Shown piece after piece: positions 1 to 6,880 of a stretch of DNA of 15,212 nt; the stretch's first letter is position 1, and the number at the start of each line of letters is the position of its first letter. The position numbers and the translations under genes are program-made. The DNA is from Methyloprofundus sp. (lineage in GTDB: Bacteria; Pseudomonadota; Gammaproteobacteria; Methylococcales; Methylomonadaceae). The stretch spans positions 1-15,212 of the forward strand of contig WTCN01000067.1 in the NCBI GenBank assembly GCA_013138555.1, written 5' to 3'. The notes below the pieces were generated by a model. The model ran no database searches and had not been told where the DNA came from. It saw nothing but the letters and a program-made list of their open reading frames with translations.

Positions 1-1186
1 CACCGTACTGTTGCTGTATCGCACGCACGGCCTTAAATCTGTCCTGTAATATCTCGGCTGTTGAGCACTGTAATAAACGGGCTGCTTCACCAGGGTGTGG
101 TGTTAAAATCCAGTTTTCAGAATAAGATGGCTCTTTAGCCAGTAAATTTAACGCGTCGGCATCAATAACCCGTGGTAGATCCAGTGCCACCAATGTCGGC
201 CAAATGCTTTTCGCCCATTGCTGCTGAGCTAGACCGGGGCCAAAAACCAGAACGCTTGCTTTATCACATAGGCTGGATATATCAGACAACTGCTCTAATG
301 CATGGCCCATTAATTCAGGACGAAATAAATGCACTTGTAGAGCATGCTCTCTACGCGTTGCAACACTCACCAATCCTGCGCCTGTGTTTAAAGCGGCTGC
401 CGCTGCCAGGTGCACTGCCCCTGCATAGCCATAATCACCGCCAACCACCAGTACATGCCCAAAACTTCCTTTATGTGCACTGGCTTTGCGCTTAGCCAGT
501 AGAGGTAATGATAATAGGCTTTCCTGACTCGACACACTTTGAATAATGGACTGCGGTACAGCCAGGTCTGAAAACAGTAATAGCCCGCAATAATCCGCTG
601 CCAGGCCGGTAAACAGCCCTTTTTTTAATACGATAAAAGTAATAGTCATGGTGGCATTAATCGCACAACCCATCACATTGCCGGTGTCTGCATGGAGGCC
701 TGATGGAATATCAATAGCGAATACCGGGACAGACAACTGATTAATATGCGCAATAGCTGTAGCAAATGTCCCTGACACAGTACGATCCAAGCCCGTGCCA
801 AAAATACCATCGACCACGATATCGGCGCTATTATCAATAAGCTGGTAATCCTTTAATATTACTCCCCCGGCATTAACAAAGGCCTGTTTTGCCAGTGCCG
901 CATCAGCTGTTAATTTTCCTTCTGCGACTAAAGAAACCAGCTGTACGCTATACCCTGCTTTTAGGGCAATAGCTGCGATTAAATACGCATCACCGGCATT
1001 ATTGCCTGCGCCACAGAGCAACGCTAATTTTTTTGCATCGGGATAATGCTTTTGTATGGCTTTAAAGCCTGCTTCTGCCGCCTTAGTCATCAATTGAAAG
1101 CCTGTTATACTAGGTAGCTCTTGAGCTATTCGATCGATGTCTCTGGCTTGCTGTGCTGAATACAGTGTCGTGGGTAATGGTTGCAT
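1..1186 (-). CDS. nnr: Bifunctional NAD(P)H-hydrate epimerase / ADP-dependent NAD(P)H-hydrate dehydratase, 3' end cut by window
   Basis: The product repairs hydrated NADH and NADPH (NADHX/NADPHX). The N-terminal YjeF domain interconverts the R and S epimers; the C-terminal ribokinase-like domain dehydrates the S form using ADP. Translating the minus strand gives 395 residues with no stop. The epimerase half (about 1-225) shows GAGNNAGDAY at 59-68, D126 in VDGIFGTGL, and AIDIPSG at 157-163. The dehydratase half starts near HKGSFGHVLVVGG (238-250) and contains VIDADALN and TPHPGEAARLL. It aligns with E. coli YjeF to about residue 399 of 515, so roughly the last 110 residues, including the GMGD active-site region, lie beyond the left edge. 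ATG at 1186 fits the family N-terminus, but no Shine-Dalgarno precedes it on this strand. It diverges from queG with 38 bp between the starts, as in E. coli, where tsaE follows downstream. Confidence 0.95.
   Translation of the reverse strand, partial: MQPLPTTLYSAQQARDIDRIAQELPSITGFQLMTKAAEAGFKAIQKHYPDAKKLALLCGAGNNAGDAYLIAAIALKAGYSVQLVSLVAEGKLTADAALAKQAFVNAGGVILKDYQLIDNSADIVVDGIFGTGLDRTVSGTFATAIAHINQLSVPVFAIDIPSGLHADTGNVMGCAINATMTITFIVLKKGLFTGLAADYCGLLLFSDLAVPQSIIQSVSSQESLLSLPLLAKRKASAHKGSFGHVLVVGGDYGYAGAVHLAAAAALNTGAGLVSVATRREHALQVHLFRPELMGHALEQLSDISSLCDKASVLVFGPGLAQQQWAKSIWPTLVALDLPRVIDADALNLLAKEPSYSENWILTPHPGEAARLLQCSTAEILQDRFKAVRAIQQQYG
1103..1111 (+). promoter_or_regulatory. Candidate extended -10 promoter for queG
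   Basis: TGTTATACT matches an extended -10 (TGN plus a TATAAT-like hexamer, 5 of 6). It lies inside the 5' coding end of nnr on the queG strand. The spacer between the divergent starts is only 38 bp, so a queG promoter must lie within nnr. No good -35 hexamer is present, which is tolerable for an extended -10. This is an inference from motif and position. Confidence 0.3.
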
Positions 1187-1199
1187 ATTAAGGAGATCA

Positions 1200-1223
1200 A
1201 TGATAATAATGACAACATTATAA
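1200..1223 (+). CDS. Putative 7-codon leader ORF (MIIMTTL) translationally coupled to queG
   Basis: The only good Shine-Dalgarno before queG, TAAGGAG (1189-1195), is 4 nt from an ATG at 1200, not from the queG start. That ATG opens a seven-codon ORF that stops with TAA at 1221-1223, one base before the queG ATG at 1225. queG has no ribosome-binding site of its own at normal distance, so ribosomes could terminate on the mini-ORF and restart at queG. The frames differ, so this is not an N-terminal extension of QueG. The mini-ORF may have no function beyond coupling, or may be chance. Confidence 0.3.
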   Translation: MIIMTTL

Positions 1224-1224
1224 A

Positions 1225-2280
1225 ATGAATCAGGCAATGAATGAACTGTCCCAACAAATAAAACACTGGGGCTATGAACTGGGTTTTCAACAAGTTGGCA
1301 TTAGCGATACCAATCTGCAGCAAGCTGAACAACGCCTGCAACACTGGCTGGCACAGGGTTACCATGCGGATATGGAGTATATGCACAAGCATGGTTTAAA
1401 ACGTAGCCGCCCGGCTCTTTTACAGCCAGAAACTGTCAGTATTATTTCAGTACGCATGGATTATTTGCCAGAAGCTCAGGAAAACATAGAAACGACAGTC
1501 AATAACCCTGTTGCCGCTTTTATTTCCCGTTATGCCCTAGGCCGGGATTACCATAAGGTTTTACGTAAACGTTTACAAAAACTCGCCCAACGTATCGAAC
1601 AGGAAGTGGGAGTATTTGGCTATCGTGCCTTTGTTGATTCTGCGCCTGTCCTTGAAAAAGCCATTGCAGAAAAAGCGGGCTTAGGCTGGATAGGTAAACA
1701 CAGTAATATTATTAATAAAAAAGCAGGGTCCTGGTTTTTTTTAGGTGAAATCTATACCTCTCTTCCCTTATCAATTGATGTACCTAGTAACAACCATTGC
1801 GGTCAATGCTCGGCCTGTCTTGATATTTGCCCTACCCAGGCTATCGTAGCACCCTATCAGGTTGATGCAAGACGCTGTATTTCATATCTGACTATTGAAC
1901 TTAAGGGCTCTATTCCCGAAGACTTAAGGCCTTTAATGGGAAATCGTATTTATGGCTGTGATGATTGCCAGTTAATCTGCCCCTGGAATCGTTTTGCCCG
2001 AATCACAAAAGAAACTGACTTTAGCCCTAGACATAATCTAAATGCTCAACACCTGATTGAATTATTTAACTGGACAGAAGCACAATTTCTCCGTAAAACA
2101 GAAGGCTCTGCTATCAGACGTATAGGCCATGAACAGTGGCAGCGTAATATTGCTGTCGCTCTGGGTAATGCCCCTGCTACACAAATAGTTAAGCAGGCTT
2201 TAAATAATAAAATAAACCATCCATCCGAACTCGTCAGGGAACATGTACACTGGGCACTAAAATCAATTACTCAGAAATAA
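1225..2280 (+). CDS. queG: Epoxyqueuosine reductase (cobalamin-dependent, 2x[4Fe-4S])
   Basis: QueG catalyses the last step of queuosine synthesis, reducing epoxyqueuosine to queuosine at the wobble base of GUN-anticodon tRNAs, in the cytoplasm, using cobalamin and two [4Fe-4S] clusters. The 351-residue product is close to E. coli QueG (379) along most of its length and differs mainly by a shorter C-terminus. The ferredoxin-like cysteines are complete: C192, C195, C198 and C202 (CGQCSACLDICP), C218 (RRCIS), and C245, C248 and C252 (CDDCQLICP). RYALGRDYH (102-110), FVDSAP with the likely catalytic Asp138, and LGWIGKHS (153-160) are all present. The C-terminal helical repeat region carries EGSAIRRIGH and RNIAVALGNA. 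The ATG at 1225 follows a mini-ORF stop by one base; Met5 (1237) is an alternative start. It diverges from nnr. Confidence 0.98.
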   Translation: MNQAMNELSQQIKHWGYELGFQQVGISDTNLQQAEQRLQHWLAQGYHADMEYMHKHGLKRSRPALLQPETVSIISVRMDYLPEAQENIETTVNNPVAAFISRYALGRDYHKVLRKRLQKLAQRIEQEVGVFGYRAFVDSAPVLEKAIAEKAGLGWIGKHSNIINKKAGSWFFLGEIYTSLPLSIDVPSNNHCGQCSACLDICPTQAIVAPYQVDARRCISYLTIELKGSIPEDLRPLMGNRIYGCDDCQLICPWNRFARITKETDFSPRHNLNAQHLIELFNWTEAQFLRKTEGSAIRRIGHEQWQRNIAVALGNAPATQIVKQALNNKINHPSELVREHVHWALKSITQK

Positions 2281-2285
2281 AAGGG

Positions 2286-2319
2286 CTTTAGCTTTTTACG
2301 CCATATCCAATAGCTAAAG
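2286..2319 (+). terminator. Weak hairpin after queG
   Basis: CTTTAGCT (2286-2293) is repeated inverted as AGCTAAAG (2312-2319), six bases after the queG stop. The stem is A/T-rich, the loop is 18 nt, and no run of T follows, so it is a poor intrinsic terminator. It is recorded as the only secondary-structure signal between queG and tolC. Confidence 0.2.
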
Positions 2320-2323
2320 AATA

Positions 2324-2352
2324 CTTACATATTTATATGAATACTTTATAAT
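2324..2352 (+). promoter_or_regulatory. Candidate sigma-70 promoter for tolC
   Basis: CTTACA (2324-2329, 4 of 6 to TTGACA), a 17-bp spacer and a perfect TATAAT (2347-2352) lie 37 bp before the tolC ATG. Spacing and position are good. The match is by eye only. Confidence 0.5.
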
Positions 2353-2389
2353 AAAAACTTATTTCTGGACCTAGCAAAAAAAGGCATTT

Positions 2390-3700
2390 ATGAACAAAAA
2401 AGCAATTTCACTGATCTTTTTATTTTCCACATCGGTACAAGCGCAAAATTTATTAGAGACCTATGACCTTGCGCTACAAAATGACCCTTTTTTACGCCAG
2501 TCACTCGCCAATAAAATGGCCGTAGGCGAGACCAAGGACCAAAGTATTGCCAGGCTATTACCAACGATAAGTGCCGGGGCTTCCACTGGTTACAACTGGA
2601 CACATCAGGAAACTAAATTTCAAAAGGAATTCAACCAACCAGCCACAAACAACTTTTGGGACAGTCAATTTTCGATTAACCTGGTACAACCTGTTTTTCA
2701 TTATGATATGTGGGTGCAATTATCACAATCAGAAAAGCAGATTGCTCAGGCGGATGCCAGTTATCTTGCCGAACAACAAAATTTAATTCTTAAAACGACC
2801 AGTGCTTATTTTGATGTTTTAGCTGCACAGGATGATCTCACTTTCTCTATCTCTCAAAAGAAAACCATCGCTAGGCAGCTAGAGCAAGCGCAACAACGAT
2901 TTGAAGTTGGACTTATTGCCATTACCGATGTTTATGAAGCGCAAGCGGGTTATGATCAAAGTAGATCAGATGTCATTGCTGCTGAGAATGATGTGGCAAA
3001 TGCCAAGGAAGCTTTAAAAGTCATTATTGGACCACACTTTTCTGAACTCAACAAATTAGGCAAGACATTACCCTTACCAAAACCAGTCCCGGATAATATA
3101 GAGGAATGGAATACCCAGGCCTTGAATCAAAACCTACAAATTCTGGTAGCTCGAAGCGAGTCAGAAATTATTCAGGATAATATTGATTTTCAACGTAGCG
3201 GCCATTATCCAACATTAGATATAGTCGGGCAAGCGGGTGTTAATGATACGACTGGAAACTTTTGGCAGCAAGGGAATAGCGAAAACATAGGCTTGCAATT
3301 AAATATCCCGCTCTTTGAAGGTGGTGCGGTTAATTCCAGAACACGCCAGGCTGAATATCAATACGTCGAAGCAAAAGAAAATTTAATTTCCACGCAACGA
3401 GCCGTCACTCAAGAAGTGAAAAATTCCTACCGGGGTGTGATCGCGAGTATTAGTCAGGTCGAAGCATTAAAGTCTGCAGTCCACTCAGGAAAAAGTGCTC
3501 TAGAGGCAACTGAAGCAGGTTTTGACGTAGGCACAAGAACCATGATTGATGTTTTAAACGCGACCAGAAACTATACAGATGCACAAAGTAAGTATGCTAA
3601 GTCTCGCTATGCTTATCTGGTTAATGGCATACGCTTAAAAAATGCGGCGAGCACTTTAAGTATTACTGACCTAGAAGCGATTAACCGCTATTTGAAGTAA
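2390..3700 (+). CDS. tolC: TolC outer-membrane efflux/secretion channel
   Basis: This is the trimeric outer-membrane exit duct used by tripartite RND/ABC/MFS efflux pumps and type I secretion. The 436 residues begin with a Sec signal peptide (MNKKAISLIFLFSTSVQA, cleavage near 18/19). Two OEP repeats follow (about 20-215 and 235-430). Hallmarks shared with E. coli TolC are FEVGLIAITDV (171-181), GHYPTLDI (271-278), LNIPLFEGGAVNS (304-316) and VGTRTMIDVLNAT (380-392). It ends soon after the motif ITDLEAINR and lacks the disordered C-terminal extension of E. coli TolC, which explains the shorter length. D387 matches one entrance-ring aspartate of E. coli (D371), while the second position (D374) is Asn here (N390). 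AAGG five bases before the ATG serves as ribosome-binding site. No adaptor or ABC gene is adjacent, so it is probably a general-purpose channel. Confidence 0.94.
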   Translation: MNKKAISLIFLFSTSVQAQNLLETYDLALQNDPFLRQSLANKMAVGETKDQSIARLLPTISAGASTGYNWTHQETKFQKEFNQPATNNFWDSQFSINLVQPVFHYDMWVQLSQSEKQIAQADASYLAEQQNLILKTTSAYFDVLAAQDDLTFSISQKKTIARQLEQAQQRFEVGLIAITDVYEAQAGYDQSRSDVIAAENDVANAKEALKVIIGPHFSELNKLGKTLPLPKPVPDNIEEWNTQALNQNLQILVARSESEIIQDNIDFQRSGHYPTLDIVGQAGVNDTTGNFWQQGNSENIGLQLNIPLFEGGAVNSRTRQAEYQYVEAKENLISTQRAVTQEVKNSYRGVIASISQVEALKSAVHSGKSALEATEAGFDVGTRTMIDVLNATRNYTDAQSKYAKSRYAYLVNGIRLKNAASTLSITDLEAINRYLK

Positions 3701-3714
3701 TAACGGACTTTAAC

Positions 3715-3746
3715 CTACACGTACAATCCATGTGCTATACGTGTAG
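3715..3746. terminator. Hairpin downstream of tolC
   Basis: CTACACGTA (3715-3723) pairs perfectly with TACGTGTAG (3738-3746) across a 14-nt loop. A further CTTTA/TAAAG pairing flanks it at 3708-3712 and 3751-3755. It lies 14 bases after the tolC stop, but no T-run follows, so termination is uncertain. It directly abuts the MITE-like element. Confidence 0.35.
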
Positions 3747-3755
3747 ACTCTAAAG

Positions 3756-3904
3756 AGACTGTGAAAGTATTATGTGTAGGTTGGGGTGAAGCATGAACCC
3801 CAACAACCAATGCCATGTAAGTTATTGATTATTGGGGTTCGCAAGCTCACCCCAACCTACGGAATCTATCTTTTTAGATATATTATTGAATACTTTCACA
3901 GTCT
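3756..3904. mobile_element. 149-bp MITE-like palindromic element with 16-bp TIRs and possible 6-bp target duplication
   Basis: The ends are perfect 16-bp inverted repeats: AGACTGTGAAAGTATT at 3756-3771 and its complement at 3889-3904. CTAAAG flanks both sides (3750-3755 and 3905-3910), as a target-site duplication would. The interior has a second perfect inverted pair, GTAGGTTGGGGTGA (3776-3789) and its complement (3847-3860). Each arm also folds alone: GTTGGGGT/ACCCCAAC at 3780-3804 and TTGGGGT/ACCCCAA at 3832-3855. No coding capacity is present, so movement would need a transposase in trans. Because the CTCTAAAG context partly overlaps the repeat, the exact boundary and duplication length (4-6 bp) are ambiguous. 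Confidence 0.65.
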
Positions 3905-4226
3905 CTAAAGCCTACTCCCCTTCCATGTGCGCTGTCTTACATTGCTAAGAAAATGACAGGGTATCCCGCGTTAAGTTCATAGCCACCCCGCTTATTTAGC
4001 TAACGATAATGCACACGTTATTAAGCCTCCATTGCAAAGTTCTGAACGTCACTTGATACCCGTCCCTGTATTAAGGCCAGTTTCTGCAACATCACTGCCT
4101 GTCATAATCAACAGAAAAAACGCTTTCAATAGACCAGACGTAGTATAAATACAATACTAGGTTTCTTAATGGCAAGAATACCGTAAAATACAACACAAAC
4201 AGAAACACCCATTAATTAATCTAGCA

Positions 4227-4232
4227 TATAAT
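4227..4232 (+). promoter_or_regulatory. Candidate -10 hexamer for trpS
   Basis: A perfect TATAAT lies 61 bp ahead of the trpS ATG. No recognisable -35 hexamer sits 16-18 bp upstream (AAACAC/AACACC region), so the call rests on one hexamer in A/T-rich DNA. Confidence 0.3.
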
Positions 4233-4293
4233 CATTTTATACGACGACACGACAAACTGATTTATATTTCTAATAAACGAGACCCAATTTACA

Positions 4294-5304
4294 ATGACTA
4301 AATCGACAATCCTCACTGGTATCACAACGACAGGCACACCACACCTAGGTAATTATGTTGGTGCTATACGCCCTGCTATTGAAGCAAGCAAAGATGCCAA
4401 TGCCAACCCATTCTATTTTTTAGCTGATTATCATGCCTTAATTAAATGCAGTGAACCCGAAAAGGTACGTCAATCAAGTTTAGAAATTGCAGCAACCTGG
4501 CTCGCTTTAGGACTAGATACTAAAAATGCAACTTTTTATCGCCAGTCAGATGTGCCTGAAATCATGGAACTCACCTGGATGCTAACCTGTGTGACTGCCA
4601 AAGGTTTAATGAACCGCTCTCATGCTTACAAGGCAGTTGTTGCAGAAAATGAAACGGCAGCGAATACTGATCCAGACAAAGGGGTTACCATGGGCTTATT
4701 CAGCTACCCTATTCTAATGGCTGCCGACATCCTTATTTTTAATGCAAATAAAGTCCCCGTAGGTAAGGACCAGATTCAACATATCGAAATGGCGCGCGAT
4801 ATAGCAGCACGATTTAACCATAACTATGGAGAGCATTTTAAAATGCCTGAAGCGGTTGTGGGTGATAACGCGGCCACATTATTAGCCCTGGATGGGCGCA
4901 AGATGAGTAAAAGCTACAACAATACGATTCCTTTATTTGCGCCTGAGAAAAAATTAAAAAAATTGATTAATAAAATCAAAACCAATTCATTAGAGCCCGG
5001 TGAACCTAAAGACCCAACTGACTGCACATTATTCAGTACCTATCAGGCATTCGCCAGTAAACATGAAGTAGCTGAAATTCGCCAGCGTTACGCAGAGGGC
5101 ATCGCCTGGGGTGAAATGAAGAGAGTATTGTTTGAAAAAATTAATGACCATATCATCCCGGCCAGAGAGCGTTACGAAGCTCTCATTCAGGAGCCAGCCC
5201 ATATCGAACAACAATTACAGGAAGGGGCAGAAAAAGCACGCGCCATTAGCGCCCCGTTCCTACTTGAATTACGTAAAGCTGTAGGTATTCAGAAAATCAT
5301 ATAG
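4294..5304 (+). CDS. trpS: Tryptophan--tRNA ligase
   Basis: This is a cytoplasmic class Ic aminoacyl-tRNA synthetase that charges tRNA-Trp with tryptophan using ATP, acting as a homodimer. The product has 336 residues, the normal size. The HIGH-type signature is PHLGN at 16-20 and the second signature is KMSKS at 203-207, both intact. The tryptophan-pocket segment LMAADIL (141-147) and the dimer/ATP segment VPVGKDQIQHIEMARD (154-169) are conserved. The ATG at 4294 gives the expected start of the Rossmann fold (ILTGITTTGTPHLGN). The upstream ribosome-binding site is weak (GAG within AACGAGACC, about 13 nt away). It appears monocistronic and is closed by an intrinsic terminator 40 bp downstream. 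Confidence 0.98.
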   Translation: MTKSTILTGITTTGTPHLGNYVGAIRPAIEASKDANANPFYFLADYHALIKCSEPEKVRQSSLEIAATWLALGLDTKNATFYRQSDVPEIMELTWMLTCVTAKGLMNRSHAYKAVVAENETAANTDPDKGVTMGLFSYPILMAADILIFNANKVPVGKDQIQHIEMARDIAARFNHNYGEHFKMPEAVVGDNAATLLALDGRKMSKSYNNTIPLFAPEKKLKKLINKIKTNSLEPGEPKDPTDCTLFSTYQAFASKHEVAEIRQRYAEGIAWGEMKRVLFEKINDHIIPARERYEALIQEPAHIEQQLQEGAEKARAISAPFLLELRKAVGIQKII

Positions 5305-5344
5305 CAACCCACTAGTATTGCACTTCTTAAATAACCGGTAAATT

Positions 5345-5377
5345 GGGACGCAGACTAAAGCCTGCGCCCCTTTTTTT
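5345..5377 (+). terminator. Rho-independent terminator of trpS
   Basis: GGG-A-CGCAG (5345-5353) pairs with CTGCG-CCC (5362-5369) around an 8-nt loop, with one bulged A. A C and seven T residues (5371-5377) follow. It is a G/C-rich stem with a T tract in the right place after trpS. Confidence 0.88.
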
Positions 5378-5419
5378 AAAAGATATAGTACTAATACCTC
5401 ATTTAACACAGGAAGACCA

Positions 5420-6070
5420 ATGACATTAAAAAACTTATCTCTACTCTTTATTCTCTGCACCCTACTACCTGGCTGTTCAAAAATGTACTACAGTACGCTC
5501 GATTCAATGGGGATTCCCAAGCGAGATATCATGGTACACCGGGTTGAAAAAGCACGAGATACACAGGAAGAAACCAAAGAACAGTTTCAAACAGCGCTGG
5601 AACAATTCACCGCAGTGACCAACTTTACCGGCGGAGATCTGGAAAAGGTATACAACAAGCTTAACAAAGAATACCTTGCCAGTGTCGATCAGGCCGACGA
5701 AGTCAATAAACGCATTAAAGATATCGAAGACGTATCAAGCGCTCTTTTTGAAGAATGGAACCAGGAACTGAGCCAATACACTAGTGCATCTTTAAAGAGC
5801 AATAGCCAACGCCAGTTAAATGATACCAAGAAACAATACCGGCAACTTATTTCTTCAATGAAACGCGCAGAGAAGAAAATTAAGCCTGTACTGGCTGTTT
5901 TTAAGGATCAGGTTTTATATTTAAAACACAACCTAAATGCACAGGCGATTTCCTCGCTTAAAGGAGAATTAAGCGCAATTGAATCTGATGTATCCGTACT
6001 GATCAGCGCAATGGAACAATCAATTGATGAAGCCAACTCGTTTATTAAAACAATGGAAAAGAAGTCGTAA
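5420..6070 (+). CDS. DUF2959 family outer-membrane lipoprotein
   Basis: The product has 216 residues with a lipoprotein signal peptide: positive start, hydrophobic stretch 6-16, and lipobox LPGC with the lipidated Cys at 19. Ser at +2 predicts outer-membrane sorting. The rest is almost wholly alpha-helical and charged, with long coiled-coil-like stretches (about 40-110 and 125-215). Family-typical segments include YYSTLDSMGIPKRDIMVHRV, GGDLEKVYNKLNKEY, LFEEWNQEL, and VLYLKHNLNAQAI near the C-terminus. No biochemical role is established for the family to my knowledge. AGGAAG eight bases or less before the ATG is a usable ribosome-binding site. The stop codon lies inside the left inverted repeat of the element at 6067-6183. 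The gene is convergent with the acetyltransferase gene. Confidence 0.92.
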   Translation: MTLKNLSLLFILCTLLPGCSKMYYSTLDSMGIPKRDIMVHRVEKARDTQEETKEQFQTALEQFTAVTNFTGGDLEKVYNKLNKEYLASVDQADEVNKRIKDIEDVSSALFEEWNQELSQYTSASLKSNSQRQLNDTKKQYRQLISSMKRAEKKIKPVLAVFKDQVLYLKHNLNAQAISSLKGELSAIESDVSVLISAMEQSIDEANSFIKTMEKKS

Positions 6071-6183
6071 CTTCTCATTATCCACTGGCATCTGAGCCAT
6101 GCAGAACCCATCATCCCCGCATGCTGTTAGCGGGGATGACGAGCGGCGTAATATTATTTACCCCATTAATAATGAGAAGTTAC
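6067..6183. repeat. 117-bp palindromic element with 15-bp terminal inverted repeats between convergent genes
   Basis: GTAACTTCTCATTAT (6067-6081) recurs inverted at 6169-6183 without mismatch. Inside is a strong hairpin, TCATCCCCGC (6111-6120) with GCGGGGATGA (6130-6139), loop 9 nt. The left repeat contains the TAA stop of the DUF2959 gene (6068-6070). No clear target duplication flanks it. It resembles a REP/MITE-type non-coding element. Since it lies between convergent genes, it may also act as a two-way transcription barrier. Confidence 0.6.
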
Positions 6184-6221
6184 AATAAGACTTCCTAAAT
6201 ATTTCAAAGAAATAGCCTTTC

Positions 6222-6659
6222 TTATTTCACTCTCATTTCAATTTTGTGGTGCGCAATTCCTTCCTCCATATAACCCGCGCCAATAACTTGATAACCAAGC
6301 TTTTCATAAAACGGCAACGCATGATCCTGGGCAGACATAACAATAAAGCTAATATCTGGCATGCGTTTTAAAATACTCTCTATATGTAAGACCAGCGCCC
6401 TTCCCGCCCCTTGCCCCCTGCAATGCTTTAAAACAGCGATTCTTTCTATCTTTCCCGTTTGCCCCTCAAGAATACGACAGCGTGCTGTTCCCGCCAGTTC
6501 GTCGTTCACCCAACATAAAAAATGCATTGCCTCATCTTCCAGCGGGTCAAATTCATTTTTTGCCGGGCAGTTTTGTTCCTGAATAAAAACCAGCGTACGC
6601 ACGTAAGCGGCATAAGCATAATGCTGCCATGTCTTTATTTGTTCAACTTTAATATTCAT
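6222..6659 (-). CDS. GNAT-family N-acetyltransferase (YjcF/ElaA-like)
   Basis: This 145-residue single-domain acyl-CoA acetyltransferase has motif A complete as IERIAVLKHCRGQGAGRAL, with the CoA-pyrophosphate loop RGQGAG at 81-86. Motif B is SAQDHALPFYEKLGY (109-123). The C-terminal EEGIAHHKIEM matches the EEGIPH-type ending of the YjcF/ElaA subgroup. The N-terminal RTLVFIQEQNCP also fits that subgroup, which is described from sequence only; the substrate cannot be read. No Shine-Dalgarno precedes the ATG at 6659. Upstream on the same strand, a terminator (6837-6869) separates it from the protease operon, so it is probably transcribed on its own, perhaps from an A/T-rich region near 6675-6700. 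Confidence 0.92.
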   Translation of the reverse strand: MNIKVEQIKTWQHYAYAAYVRTLVFIQEQNCPAKNEFDPLEDEAMHFLCWVNDELAGTARCRILEGQTGKIERIAVLKHCRGQGAGRALVLHIESILKRMPDISFIVMSAQDHALPFYEKLGYQVIGAGYMEEGIAHHKIEMRVK

Positions 6660-6836
6660 TATAATTTGACATAATACCGTATATCTCGTTCACTTAAATT
6701 ATTATGAAATGGCATGATCAACGGTGTTAAACTGTCCTGCATCATCACTGATAATTGAAAAGTCTGAGGGAACACCCTTTTTGTAGCATATATTCAATGT
6801 CACTTAGAAGCTGTGTGAAGCACTTTGATAAACATA

Positions 6837-6869
6837 AAAAAGCTGGAAGAAAATTTCTTCCAGCTTTTT
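6837..6869 (-). terminator. Intrinsic terminator of the three-gene operon
   Basis: AAAAAGCTGGAAGAAA (6837-6852) and its exact complement (6854-6869) form a perfect 16-bp inverted repeat around one central base. In practice the A/T centre opens as the loop. Both flanks are A/T tracts, so on the minus strand the stem is followed by T residues, and the structure could work in both directions. It lies 12 bp beyond the stop of the last operon gene. Confidence 0.85.
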
Positions 6870-6880
6870 CTTATCAAATT

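Larger units (their letters stand above)
3701..4293. other. Non-coding spacer between tolC and trpS
   Basis: No convincing gene occupies this 593-bp stretch. It holds a hairpin (3715-3746), a MITE-like element (3756-3904) and a weak trpS promoter (around 4227). The part from 3911 to 4200 shows no long reading frame on either strand. Short open stretches on the minus strand near 3945-3990 could be a worn-down gene or transposon end, but nothing is recognisable. Confidence 0.7.

Noticed and set aside
172..495. 107-codon plus-strand reading frame
   Set aside because: It is antisense to nnr, whose minus-strand translation shows every family motif. The plus-strand frame has no recognisable features.
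2390..3700. tolC as the outer-membrane part of a dedicated exporter for the protease operon
   Set aside because: No ABC transporter or membrane-fusion protein is nearby, tolC is on the other strand several kb away, and the operon proteins lack RTX repeats or a type I C-terminal signal.
3715..3746. Strong intrinsic terminator for tolC
   Set aside because: The 9-bp stem is perfect, but no T tract follows and the loop is long, so it is listed only as a hairpin of uncertain role.
3911..4060. Transposase remnant on the minus strand after the MITE-like element
   Set aside because: Only 15-25-codon open stretches exist in different frames, with no motif that supports a family.
6111..6139. CRISPR-type repeat unit
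   Set aside because: Only one hairpin is present; no regularly spaced repeats or cas genes occur anywhere in the window.
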